In this document: positions 1 through 8,269 of the stretch, one piece after another
How positions within the stretch are numbered: the stretch's first letter is position 1
Layout of the letters: every line of letters starts with the position of its first letter
NCBI GenBank assembly: GCA_031581145.1
Contig: JAVLBP010000003.1
Coordinates: 62,001-126,000, forward strand
DNA from: UBA8296 sp031581145
Lineage (GTDB): Bacteria; Bacteroidota; Rhodothermia; Balneolales; Balneolaceae
Length of the DNA: 64,000 bases
Direction of reading: 5' to 3'
Position numbers and translations under genes: made by a program
The notes under the pieces: generated by a model
Told to the model about the DNA's origin: nothing
The model's database searches: none
What the model saw: the letters and a program-made list of their open reading frames with translations, nothing else

Positions 1-1732
1 ATCCCCAGTGATAATGACCCGTGCGATAAAAACCCTTCATCACAAAATTGGAGTGATCCCAGCTATACTCCGCTTGATATACTTTGAATCGCTCAATGTC
101 TTCAAAGGCAACATCTCCATCACGCCCCTCCACGAAGATGGGCCGCCCACGGTTTTCGTAAAAGATCTCATCAATCGGGTTTTGAGCAACATTACCGAGA
201 ACGTTGAACTCTACGCGTCCCCGTACACCAGGCGCTGGCTCTGCTTCGACTCCAACAAAAAAGGATTGCATGTGGTCAAAGCCTTGTTCATTGGGGTACT
301 GCTGACTCGTGGGGTCTACATTATCTGGAGTGGTTATGAGTGCACCTCCAGTATTGAACGTGGTGAATGTTGATTCAAAGCGACTGAGTCTGATTTTTGA
401 GGGTTGGCTTGAGGAGCCTCCCGCTCCCCCTTTGGCTCGCAATAGTGCGTCGACTATGGAAATCTCGTCAAAATAGCTGTCGAGATCATCCAATGTGATA
501 TCGCTAGCAAAGGGCTCAAATTGGTGAGCATCCTGCAAGACATAATACGCAGCTCGTGGAGTCATCTCGAACGTGCCATCAGCTTTAGGAAACTCCTTGG
601 CCATCACTCCCCACCACTCCTCATTCATGTTGTTCTCCCCTTCCACAAAATCGCACTGATACCCAGCATTGGCCCATGTGGCTTCCGTGTTGTGAACAGA
701 GAGATCTTCCAGCTGATTCAGTTTCCACCATCCATCATTCCACTGGAATGTAAATCCACCAATTGAATTGTTATTTCGACCAAGCCCTGCGGCATTGCTG
801 TAGATATCACGCCATTGACTCAAGAGTAGGTCAGCCTGACATTGCTGATCTTCTGCACGTGCGCGAGCATTAAATGCATCGGAGCCAAACTCTGTAAGTA
901 AGACCGGTTTGTTGTATTCACTCCGAAGCCTCTCATACATATCGGTAAAATCAGGTCCACGATATACATTGGATCCAAAAATATCGATATCAGGGGCGAG
1001 CTCTGCGATGATATCTAAAAACAACAGGTCTCCATTAGCCATCGCAACTGGGCGAGACTCATCCAACACGTGGATCAACTGGGAAGCTTCATTAAACAAG
1101 CTGTACATATCTCGTGCACGCTTCGTCGTTTTTCGCTCCTCAACTGGAATGTCTTCGGTCTCTGCGCCATCCCAGAACAAGCCATAATTATTTTCATTAC
1201 CCAGCAAGTAGAGCAGCAAACCTTGGGTTCCGCGAAACTCTTCCACAAGCGCTGTGATTTCGTCAAGGAGTAGTTCACGGACTCTTGGATCTCCATAATC
1301 TGTATTCGGCATCCAAGCTCCATCAACCGTCAAACCATACCGCCCAAACGAATGGTTGATCATCGTATAGATGCCATAATTCTGGTAGATATACTCTACC
1401 CATTCTGGCTGAATCCCTGTATAGACCCTGATGGCATTGACCCCCATGTTTTTTAGTAAGGGCATCTCATAATCAAGAACCTTTTGAATGAATGCTGGAT
1501 CTTGAGTCCACAAACTGTAGTTGTAGGTCTTACCTATCGGAAAATAATCCCAATTCATTCCATTGACCATGGTGGGTTGACCATCCACAAGGAGTGTCCA
1601 GCCTTGTTGAGTCTCAGAAACCTCTACCTTTTGCTGCCCAGACGAAGATCCGGCCCAGAAGCATATCAGTAGGAGTAGCCCAAATGGTATAGCGTGGTTA
1701 TGAATCAATGGTACGTTTCTGGTGTCTGACAC
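1..1732 (-). CDS. Secreted clan GH-A (TIM-barrel) glycoside hydrolase, 3' end cut by window edge
   Basis: Reading the minus strand from a GTG at 1732 gives an uninterrupted frame of 577 codons running off the left edge. Residues 1-32 form a signal peptide with a hydrophobic core (FGLLLLICFWAG). The body reads like a TIM-barrel glycosidase: an NGMNWDYFP opening, an acid/base candidate E180 in GNENNYGLFW and a nucleophile candidate E281 in LLTEFGSDAFN, about 100 residues apart as in GH2/GH5-type enzymes of clan GH-A. The nearest upstream ATG is out of frame, so GTG is preferred. The neighbouring lectin-like secreted protein and TonB receptor suggest polysaccharide breakdown outside the cytoplasm. 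Family and substrate cannot be fixed by eye; a beta-glucan is only a guess. Confidence 0.82.
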   Translation of the reverse strand, partial: MSDTRNVPLIHNHAIPFGLLLLICFWAGSSSGQQKVEVSETQQGWTLLVDGQPTMVNGMNWDYFPIGKTYNYSLWTQDPAFIQKVLDYEMPLLKNMGVNAIRVYTGIQPEWVEYIYQNYGIYTMINHSFGRYGLTVDGAWMPNTDYGDPRVRELLLDEITALVEEFRGTQGLLLYLLGNENNYGLFWDGAETEDIPVEERKTTKRARDMYSLFNEASQLIHVLDESRPVAMANGDLLFLDIIAELAPDIDIFGSNVYRGPDFTDMYERLRSEYNKPVLLTEFGSDAFNARARAEDQQCQADLLLSQWRDIYSNAAGLGRNNNSIGGFTFQWNDGWWKLNQLEDLSVHNTEATWANAGYQCDFVEGENNMNEEWWGVMAKEFPKADGTFEMTPRAAYYVLQDAHQFEPFASDITLDDLDSYFDEISIVDALLRAKGGAGGSSSQPSKIRLSRFESTFTTFNTGGALITTPDNVDPTSQQYPNEQGFDHMQSFFVGVEAEPAPGVRGRVEFNVLGNVAQNPIDEIFYENRGRPIFVEGRDGDVAFEDIERFKVYQAEYSWDHSNFVMKGFYRTGHYHWG

Positions 1733-1781
1733 TTGGGTGTCATTTTATGTTTAGCCAGGGCAGCTTGTAAATTCTACTACA

Positions 1782-1818
1782 TAAAAAATGCGCGAGCTAC
1801 CTTGGCAACTTGCGCATT
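1782..1818 (-). terminator. Rho-independent terminator after the lectin-like T9SS gene
   Basis: On the minus strand the arms AATGCGC and GCGCATT pair across a short loop, with an additional AG/CT pair beyond one mismatch, and are followed by TTTTTTAT. It lies about 20 bases past the stop codon of the gene ending at 1837, so it probably separates that transcript from the glycoside hydrolase gene. Confidence 0.7.
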
Positions 1819-1836
1819 CTAATGTATGAACTAATC

Positions 1837-3186
1837 TTACTTAATTAGGGTCATTTTCTGTAAGAGCATTTGATCACCTGCTTGCATTCGATACAGATAG
1901 GTGCCACTTGAGAGTGTGGATGCATCAAATGTAACGGTATGAACCCCGGCTTGACGTGTTCCTTGGACCAGTGTGGCAATCTTTTGACCCACCATATTGT
2001 ACACCTCAAGTGTCACAAAATTAGCCTGTGGCATTGCGAACTCAATGGTCGTCGAAGGATTGAATGGATTCGGGTAATTTTGGTTTAGCACGTAGTCAGA
2101 CGGAATTGTTGCGCCATCTTGTTCCGTGCTTGTGCTAGATTCTCCCTCTCCAAACTTCACGTCGTCCCAGTAGAATGTATTGGCTTCACCATTGTTGCCA
2201 TAGTCGAGGAAAATGGATGCCTTATCGTACGTGTTGTCAAAGTTCACCGCAGCCGTCCCTTCTCTTTGCTGCGTCACATCAAACACCAACGTTTCCCAAG
2301 TTTCTGCTTCGGTGATCGTGGCTGGCATTTCGACAAAAACATCTGGATCGTTGGAATCTTCGACTTTGAGTAAGATCGTAGCTCCTGCAACGGGAGACCA
2401 AACGCGTGCACTCATTTTTGTCGCAGATTCAGTAAACGGGATGGCGGAGGCAAAACCAGATGCTGGACCAATGGTAGTTCCAGCCCACACTTCAGCTTCA
2501 GCAGGCTTCACAGTTTGAGCAACCGTATTGGTCGCATCGGTTGGATCCGCAACTACTGATGAGGAGTTGCCACCAAAATCTGTAAGAGCATAATCCAAGT
2601 CAGCACTCTCGAATGTCACAGGTAGCGTGAAAACTTCAGGCTCGGTTTTTGTAATAGAGACATTATCAATGAATACATCTTCATTACTCAACCCCATTTC
2701 GAAGCCCAGCTTGGTTCCTTCATTTTTCGAAGACAAAGCAACCTTCGCCGTATAGGTCTCCATTTCTGTAGATAAAGAGAATGTTTTTTCTCGTATCAAC
2801 ACATATGGGTCTGATACACCAAAAAACATTTTTAGGGTCCGACTCTCTGCCCCAGCTTTTGCGTCAAAAGAGATCAAATATGTTGAATCGACCTCTAGAG
2901 AGGCAAGTTGATCACTTGTGAAAGTTTGAAATAGTTGAACGTGCCAAACAGCTTGACCAGCCCCTGAGATTTCAGTTATGCTAGCTTGATTGTCACCACT
3001 AGCAATTGTTGCTGAGACACCATCATGCACATACGTCTCCCAATTCGTGAGATCGCCTGCACTAAAGTCACCGTTAGAAATTATATTATCTTGAGCTGTC
3101 ACTGATGTCCCAGTAAGTGCTATCAAACCAACCAGGTATAAGAATGTAGAGCAAGGATGTGTGAAAAATTGTAAAACTCTTTTCAT
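1837..3186 (-). CDS. Secreted T9SS-sorted protein with two carbohydrate-binding-like domains
   Basis: This 449-residue protein has a signal peptide (about 1-31, ending TSVTAQ). A first beta-sandwich domain at about 34-180 starts NIISNGDFSAGDLTNWE, the usual opening of CBM4/9-like domains, and ends FIDNVSI. A second galactose-binding-like domain at about 185-348 ends FYWDDVKFG. Residues about 365-449 form a type A T9SS sorting domain (NQNYPNPFNPSTTIEF, then YNMVGQKI and a final LLQKMTLIK). No catalytic domain is visible, so it is probably a surface or secreted glycan-binding partner of the adjacent hydrolase. Such non-catalytic sugar-binding proteins are common in glycan-use loci. The bound sugar is unknown. 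Confidence 0.8.
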   Translation of the reverse strand: MKRVLQFFTHPCSTFLYLVGLIALTGTSVTAQDNIISNGDFSAGDLTNWETYVHDGVSATIASGDNQASITEISGAGQAVWHVQLFQTFTSDQLASLEVDSTYLISFDAKAGAESRTLKMFFGVSDPYVLIREKTFSLSTEMETYTAKVALSSKNEGTKLGFEMGLSNEDVFIDNVSITKTEPEVFTLPVTFESADLDYALTDFGGNSSSVVADPTDATNTVAQTVKPAEAEVWAGTTIGPASGFASAIPFTESATKMSARVWSPVAGATILLKVEDSNDPDVFVEMPATITEAETWETLVFDVTQQREGTAAVNFDNTYDKASIFLDYGNNGEANTFYWDDVKFGEGESSTSTEQDGATIPSDYVLNQNYPNPFNPSTTIEFAMPQANFVTLEVYNMVGQKIATLVQGTRQAGVHTVTFDASTLSSGTYLYRMQAGDQMLLQKMTLIK

Positions 3187-3301
3187 AGAGATTGATTAAG
3201 GTATTAATATTATTAAGCCTACTTACGTTGAAAAAGTAAAGTACTAAATTTCGGCTACTGAGCAAGCTATGACATTCCTTGGCCTAATTCAGTAAATCAA
3301 G

Positions 3302-4153
3302 CTAAAAGAAATGCACTCCGTACGCGCCAAGAACATGGGGTGACTCCATAACATCAGCTTGCTCAAGGTGCGCTAAGGCTGACTGGAGTTCATTGATCTC
3401 AATCATAGAGTCGAGCTCCATATCACAATAAAATCGATGACGCCATGCTACGTTAGGAACAGGTCTACTCTCGATTTTGGTTAGATTCCAACCGTTTGAT
3501 TTAATCGCTTGAAGTGCATCAGCTAAAGCACCTGTTTCATGCGAGGTTTCAAATGAAACAGTCGCCTTAAATGTTGACGCTTTAAGATCATCAGGTTTTT
3601 GGAGCGTTCTGCCCGTTTTTGCAATGACCCAAAACCGAGTCTGATTGGTGGCGTCTTGCTGAATGGAATGTGCCGCAATAGACATCTCATATACTTCGCC
3701 AGCCAACGCACTTCCAACAGCACCAACATGTTTGGCACCATTCTCCATGATCCATTTTGCAGCACCTGCTGTATCGGCTACCTCGACTCGTGTCCAAGCA
3801 GGCTTTTCACGCAGATAAGCCCTACACTGGTCCAAAGCCATGGGATGGCTTCTTACTTCCGTTAGATCCTTAAGAGTAGATTCGGGGTGAATCAATAAAC
3901 ATTGTTGAACCGAGAGGTAAACTTCAGCAATGATCTGCACATCGACACGGTCAAAGTGGTCTAGATTCCCAACAATCGTCCCCACATTGGAGTTCTCGAT
4001 GGCAACCACACCATACTCAGCACGTGCTTGCGCCACATCATCAAATACTTCGCCAAAATGGTCACGACCTAGCCAAGTCCATTCCTGTCCAAAGTATCCA
4101 ACCGCTACTTCGTGATGGAAAGACCCTTCGATGCCCTGGAAACTGATATTCAT
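3302..4153 (-). CDS. pheA: Prephenate dehydratase with ACT domain
   Basis: PheA turns prephenate into phenylpyruvate, the committed step to phenylalanine. The 283-residue protein shows the expected order: a periplasmic-binding-like catalytic domain at about 1-180 starting ISFQGIEGSFHHEVA, with the conserved NQTRFWVI near its end, then an ACT regulatory domain at about 195-283 with the ESRPV phenylalanine-binding motif. A chorismate mutase domain is absent, so it is monofunctional. The frame is open back to an ATG at 4198, but the first 15 codons of that longer form cover an intrinsic terminator hairpin, and homology starts at MNISFQGIEG, so ATG 4153 is chosen. It lies between a TonB receptor gene and a lectin-like gene, with which it has no metabolic link. 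Confidence 0.92.
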   Translation of the reverse strand: MNISFQGIEGSFHHEVAVGYFGQEWTWLGRDHFGEVFDDVAQARAEYGVVAIENSNVGTIVGNLDHFDRVDVQIIAEVYLSVQQCLLIHPESTLKDLTEVRSHPMALDQCRAYLREKPAWTRVEVADTAGAAKWIMENGAKHVGAVGSALAGEVYEMSIAAHSIQQDATNQTRFWVIAKTGRTLQKPDDLKASTFKATVSFETSHETGALADALQAIKSNGWNLTKIESRPVPNVAWRHRFYCDMELDSMIEINELQSALAHLEQADVMESPHVLGAYGVHFF

Positions 4154-4160
4154 CCCATAA

Positions 4161-4195
4161 AATAAAAAACCCTGGCATGATCCATACCAGGGTTT
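4161..4195 (-). terminator. Intrinsic terminator between the TonB receptor and pheA
   Basis: Minus strand: AAACCCTGG, an 11-base loop, CCAGGGTTT, then TTTTTATT. The nine-pair stem and U-run are textbook. It lies 62 bases after the receptor stop codon and only 8 bases before the pheA start codon, so it may equally serve as a pheA attenuator. Confidence 0.8.
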
Positions 4196-4205
4196 CAAAT
4201 GGTGT

Positions 4206-4235
4206 CCTTGGGCTCGCGTCGTGCGATACCCAAGG
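4206..4235 (-). other. Strong nested hairpin in the TonB receptor-pheA spacer
   Basis: The arms CCTTGGG and CCCAAGG enclose a second perfect stem, TCGC-ACGAC-GCGA. No U-run follows, so it is not itself a terminator. It comes directly before the terminator at 4161-4195 and the two together fill the spacer. It may protect the 3' end of the receptor mRNA or belong to a pheA leader. Confidence 0.5.
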
Positions 4236-4257
4236 CTCTCTTGATCAGACTGTAAGT

Positions 4258-7035
4258 CTAGAAGTCAAATTTCAGTCCAGTATTAACGCGATAGCTGTAG
4301 TACTCAGACTGCATCGTGAAATCTTGCGATCCCTGGTAAAAACGAAGAGGCTGGTTCGTAAGGTTCTTCGCCTCAACAAAGAAGCGCAACTTAGACGTAA
4401 TGGCATAGGCTGCATTGGCATCTACGAATGTTTGCTCATCGTAGTAGCGGTCAAACGATGCATCTTCGCCAATTTCATCGATATAATCTGTAGTGTAATT
4501 CAGAGATACACGAGCAGAGAATTTCGAATCTTCATACGATAGTGAGGCGTTGAGGGTATTCTCGGCGGTACCAGGTAGGTCAAGATCATCACGTACTTCA
4601 CCATCTTCGTTGCGAATACCATCTGCGCTACTTGTTACATACGTGTAATTCAGATAGATCCCTAGATTCGAAAGTGCTCCAGGAAGGAAGTCGAGCTGCC
4701 GTTGAATTGCGATCTCAGCACCAAACAATGATGCATCGTCACCATTCTTTGGCTGGAAACGTTTTCCGAAGACTGTGCCCGTAACTGGGTCCAAATAGTC
4801 TCTATTCTCAAAAACGTAGATGAAGTCTTGAAGGGTTTTGTAAAATACACCCCCTGAGACAAGCCCTACATTGCTGAAGTAGCGCTCTGCCATGATATCG
4901 AAGTTCATCGAGGTCGTTGGTTCAAGGGTTGGATTCCCCTCAGCGAGTTCCCCTTCATCCTCAAGCTCCACGGCGCGGTACGGAACCAAATCGTAGTAGT
5001 TTGGACGTGCTATCGTGTTGGTCCATGCTGCACGAATAATGGTGTTGGCATCCACCGCAAAACGGGCATGTAAGCCTGGCATCACATTGCTGTAATTCTC
5101 GGAGTTAGAAATCCCTTGACGAGACGCTGCTTGGTCGAAATCACCCTCTTCGTCCAACACAAGTTGATTTCCAGCATACTCAATCTCAGTGGCTTCAAGG
5201 CGAACACCTGCAATGACTGAAAAACGATCATTGAACGCGTAATTGGTCATCGCATAAGCTCCCACAACAGTCTCTGTCGCTTCAAAGTTGTCGGCAAAGT
5301 ACTCATCATAAACCGGCTCTTTTTCAAACAATGAGCTGTTTTGTAGATCCAAATCACCAAGAAGCTTTTCAGAAGCAAAGTTTCCAGGTTTGTAATCTCC
5401 AGCCTCATAATTATCGGGGCTCTTATCTTCGTAACCCGTTGACGCCATCGTCGCGAACTGATCTTCTAATGAGCCAAGTGGCTTGTACTCAAAGAAGTCA
5501 TTATCTCTGAGTTTGTCTTTTTGCTTGTATGCTGCACCCGCTTTAATGAACGAAGCAAAGTCGCCAACTGGAAGCTCAAGATTGAGTCTGAAGGATTTGT
5601 CAATATCCTCGGTGTATTGACGCTCTTCTGTGATTTCGTCCAGGAGATAGGCTGAGGGATCAAAGTTTGTCTCTTCAACGATGGGGAAGCGTGTGTTGGT
5701 CGGATCAAAGGCGATGAGTATTCTGTCATCATCACCAGCTTCAAATCGGATGTAACGCTCGTTGGGGCGCTTTTCAGAAGCTTTAGCGTAAGCACCCATC
5801 CAGTCAATGTCGATACCAGAAGACGTAACATGCTTTCCTGCTAGTGAGTACGCCATCGCCCGTTGGTCCTCAAGGCGTCGATAATCCACACGATCGTTGC
5901 CGATACCTCCTTTGGTTTGACGCTTAATTCTCACAAGTGCTTCTCCATTACCCAGATCATCGATTTTCTCATAGTCGGTTCTGAAACGATTTTCCCAATC
6001 ATCACGATGGTTATAAAGCGCTTTGAACGTAACAGAATTGTTCTTGTTGAAGTTGTAATCTATTGTCGTAGACACAGAGCGACGAACACGCTGCAAATCA
6101 TACAGACGGACCTGGAATTCATCAATCGCGCCATCTTCCCAATCTGCTTCGTAATTGTGTGATCCAAGTTTGTGATCATGAATAGATCCAGACACAATCA
6201 CGCCCAATTTGCCATCGGCAAAACGATTTCCCACAACAACAGAGCCGAGGTAGATGGGCTCATCTCGCAAGAAATTATATCCAGAACCAAGTGTACCTGA
6301 AACACGAAGACCGTTGGGTGCAGCACGCGTAATCAAGTTTACCGAGGCACCAATGGCATCGGCATCCATATCTGGTGTAACAGCTTTGTTTACTTCAATT
6401 GATTTGATCATATCTGCAGGCACAAGGTCCAATTGCACCGTGCGATCTTCGGCTTCAGCAGATGGGATACGCTCACCATTAATTGTTACTGAATTTAAGC
6501 GAGGCGCTGTTCCACGAATCAAACCAAAGCGTGCTTCTCCTTGATCGACCTGAGTGGTGATACCTGGAATACGCTTTAGTGCATCCCCAATGTTTGCATC
6601 TGGGAAGCGTCCTACTTGGTCAGAAGCGACAACATTCGTGATATTGGCATTTGCTTTTTGTTGGTTCAACGCAGCTGCTTGCCCCTGGAGACCAACGCCA
6701 AGAACGACAACTTCATCTCCCGTTAAAATCCCAGACTCCAATGTCACTTCAATAGCCGTTGTTTGAAAGGCTTCAATTGTGAAGTCAATCTCGGTATTTT
6801 GGTACCCGATGTAAGACACGATCAAAACGTGTTCACCCGCTGGCAGTCCAGATAGGCGAAATTCTCCAAATTGATTCGCTGAGGTTCCAAATGTTGTGCC
6901 TTCAACTTGAACGGTAGCTCCCGGAAGAGCTAAGTTACTCTCGCTATCAAGTACAACACCTGTAAGTTGCCCTGTTTGGGCATAAGAAAGAGCTCCAAAA
7001 AAGAGAGCCAAAAGCGTAGTAGCTAAGGTTTTCAT
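4258..7035 (-). CDS. TonB-dependent outer-membrane receptor (carbohydrate type)
   Basis: The 925-residue protein imports a ligand across the outer membrane using TonB energy. In order it has a signal peptide (1-19, ending LSYA), a carboxypeptidase-regulatory-like beta domain (about 22-110, GQLTGVVLDSES through SYIGYQ), a plug (about 125-240, with FPDANIGDALKRIPGI and IKSIEVNKAVTPDMDADAIG), and a long 22-strand-type barrel ending in phenylalanine (NTGLKFDF). The plug signature resembles the TIGR01782 group seen with glycan loci in Proteobacteria, rather than SusC. No SusD gene follows. The nearby hydrolase and lectin suggest an oligosaccharide ligand. A dyad in the upstream spacer (7118-7133) may regulate it. 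Confidence 0.9.
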   Translation of the reverse strand: MKTLATTLLALFFGALSYAQTGQLTGVVLDSESNLALPGATVQVEGTTFGTSANQFGEFRLSGLPAGEHVLIVSYIGYQNTEIDFTIEAFQTTAIEVTLESGILTGDEVVVLGVGLQGQAAALNQQKANANITNVVASDQVGRFPDANIGDALKRIPGITTQVDQGEARFGLIRGTAPRLNSVTINGERIPSAEAEDRTVQLDLVPADMIKSIEVNKAVTPDMDADAIGASVNLITRAAPNGLRVSGTLGSGYNFLRDEPIYLGSVVVGNRFADGKLGVIVSGSIHDHKLGSHNYEADWEDGAIDEFQVRLYDLQRVRRSVSTTIDYNFNKNNSVTFKALYNHRDDWENRFRTDYEKIDDLGNGEALVRIKRQTKGGIGNDRVDYRRLEDQRAMAYSLAGKHVTSSGIDIDWMGAYAKASEKRPNERYIRFEAGDDDRILIAFDPTNTRFPIVEETNFDPSAYLLDEITEERQYTEDIDKSFRLNLELPVGDFASFIKAGAAYKQKDKLRDNDFFEYKPLGSLEDQFATMASTGYEDKSPDNYEAGDYKPGNFASEKLLGDLDLQNSSLFEKEPVYDEYFADNFEATETVVGAYAMTNYAFNDRFSVIAGVRLEATEIEYAGNQLVLDEEGDFDQAASRQGISNSENYSNVMPGLHARFAVDANTIIRAAWTNTIARPNYYDLVPYRAVELEDEGELAEGNPTLEPTTSMNFDIMAERYFSNVGLVSGGVFYKTLQDFIYVFENRDYLDPVTGTVFGKRFQPKNGDDASLFGAEIAIQRQLDFLPGALSNLGIYLNYTYVTSSADGIRNEDGEVRDDLDLPGTAENTLNASLSYEDSKFSARVSLNYTTDYIDEIGEDASFDRYYDEQTFVDANAAYAITSKLRFFVEAKNLTNQPLRFYQGSQDFTMQSEYYSYRVNTGLKFDF

Positions 7036-7117
7036 GGTAAGTTTGAGCGTTAATTAAGTGTTTTAACATATTGGTGCTAGTTATGTCGAAATGATACCCC
7101 CTCTAAGTATATTTAAC

Positions 7118-7133
7118 GTAACGCTAATGTTAC
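7118..7133. promoter_or_regulatory. Possible operator dyad upstream of the TonB receptor
   Basis: GTAAC, six bases (GCTAAT), then GTTAC: a perfect five-base dyad in the 247-base spacer between the divergent receptor and universal stress protein genes. Related GCGTTA or TTAACG words occur nearby (7048, 7237). The size fits a dimeric repressor such as a LacI-type protein, but no regulator gene is present in the window. Confidence 0.3.
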
Positions 7134-7270
7134 CTTTTGATTAACACTGTATGTGCATTTGGAGTCGTTTTCTGTTAGCTTATGTAGACATATAGGCGTA
7201 CAAATACTCGCCTGTTTTGCAGTGAGATTTATCTGCATTAACGCTGTTTGCTGAACGTCACCAAATCTGT

Positions 7271-7276
7271 GGGAGG
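7271..7276 (+). promoter_or_regulatory. Shine-Dalgarno sequence fixing the usp start
   Basis: GGGAGG ends immediately before an in-frame ATG at 7277 and six bases before a second ATG at 7283. Only the second has workable spacing, so translation is placed at 7283. Such a strong site is uncommon in this window. Confidence 0.65.
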
Positions 7277-7282
7277 ATGATT

Positions 7283-8269
7283 ATGGACTCAACTATTCAA
7301 AAAATTCTAGTACCAACAGACTTTTCGAAAAGTTCTGAAAAAGCCTATATCGTGGCTGCGAATCTAGCTAAAACCTATGGAGCGACGGTCGACTTCCTTC
7401 ACATTATCCCAACGCTGAAGTATTTCAGGGAGAGTGTGAACAAGATGGGGATTCCCTTTGATATGGATCAGGAATTTTACCCACAAGCTCAACGAGATGC
7501 CAAGCATCGGATGGAACAAGCAATACAAGATTATTTAAAAGAAGAGCATCGTGGGGAGCTCTATACAGCTATTGAACCTCGAGCAGCGGGAGCGATTGCT
7601 CAATTTGCAGATAAGCATGGTCATGATATTGTGGTCGTTGGTGAGCGAGGCGCAGGAGAAACACACTGGTTTAGAGGGTCTACGACAGAAAAGTTGATTC
7701 GCCAAGCCAAAGTCCCTGTATTTGCTGTCGATGAGTCCTTCCAAATCGAGTCTATCAAAAAGATTCTGGTCCCAACGGATGGAAGTCATTTGTCCCTACA
7801 AGCGCTGAGAATGGCCTTACCCCTAGCGGTGACGTTTAAAGCATCTATTGAGTTATTTCATGTCCTTGAGCTCTATGGTGTATCGTGGGATGATGTACCT
7901 CGACAGCCTGATCAAGACGAGGAGAGTCATGCACGCATTGCCATACTGCATCAAATCACCTCACTGCTAGATAAATATGAAGCCTTAAAAGGGGTAAGCT
8001 TCGCGAAATCATCAGAGACTGAGCCACTCTCCTTTGGGTTAAGTATGGGGTCAGATACGGTCTCCGTACCGTGTGACTTGAATGTGGCGCGTGGGGTTTC
8101 TGCTCACTACGAAATCGAACGTGAGGCGGTGGATGCTGCCGACATGGTCATCATGGCAACGCATGGACACAGTGGACTTGCACACTTAATTCTAGGCTCA
8201 ACAGCTGAAAAAGTAGCCCAATACGTTAAGAAGCCGGTTCTGACCGTTCGACCCGAAGGACTTGAATAA
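7283..8269 (+). CDS. Tandem universal stress protein (two UspA domains)
   Basis: This cytoplasmic 328-residue protein carries two UspA nucleotide-binding domains. Domain 1 (about 4-150) starts IQKILVPTDFSK and contains a GERGAGETHWFRGST ATP-loop. Domain 2 (about 157-328) starts IKKILVPTDGSH and contains GHSGLAHLILGSTAEKV, matching the G-x2-G-x9-G-S/T signature of ATP-binding Usp proteins. Domain 2 has a long insert (about residues 205-265). Proteins of this family help survival under starvation, oxidative or energy stress; the precise client is unknown. Its last 44 bases overlap the 3' end of the convergent DUF368 gene, so no terminator can lie between them. Confidence 0.9.
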   Translation: MDSTIQKILVPTDFSKSSEKAYIVAANLAKTYGATVDFLHIIPTLKYFRESVNKMGIPFDMDQEFYPQAQRDAKHRMEQAIQDYLKEEHRGELYTAIEPRAAGAIAQFADKHGHDIVVVGERGAGETHWFRGSTTEKLIRQAKVPVFAVDESFQIESIKKILVPTDGSHLSLQALRMALPLAVTFKASIELFHVLELYGVSWDDVPRQPDQDEESHARIAILHQITSLLDKYEALKGVSFAKSSETEPLSFGLSMGSDTVSVPCDLNVARGVSAHYEIEREAVDAADMVIMATHGHSGLAHLILGSTAEKVAQYVKKPVLTVRPEGLE

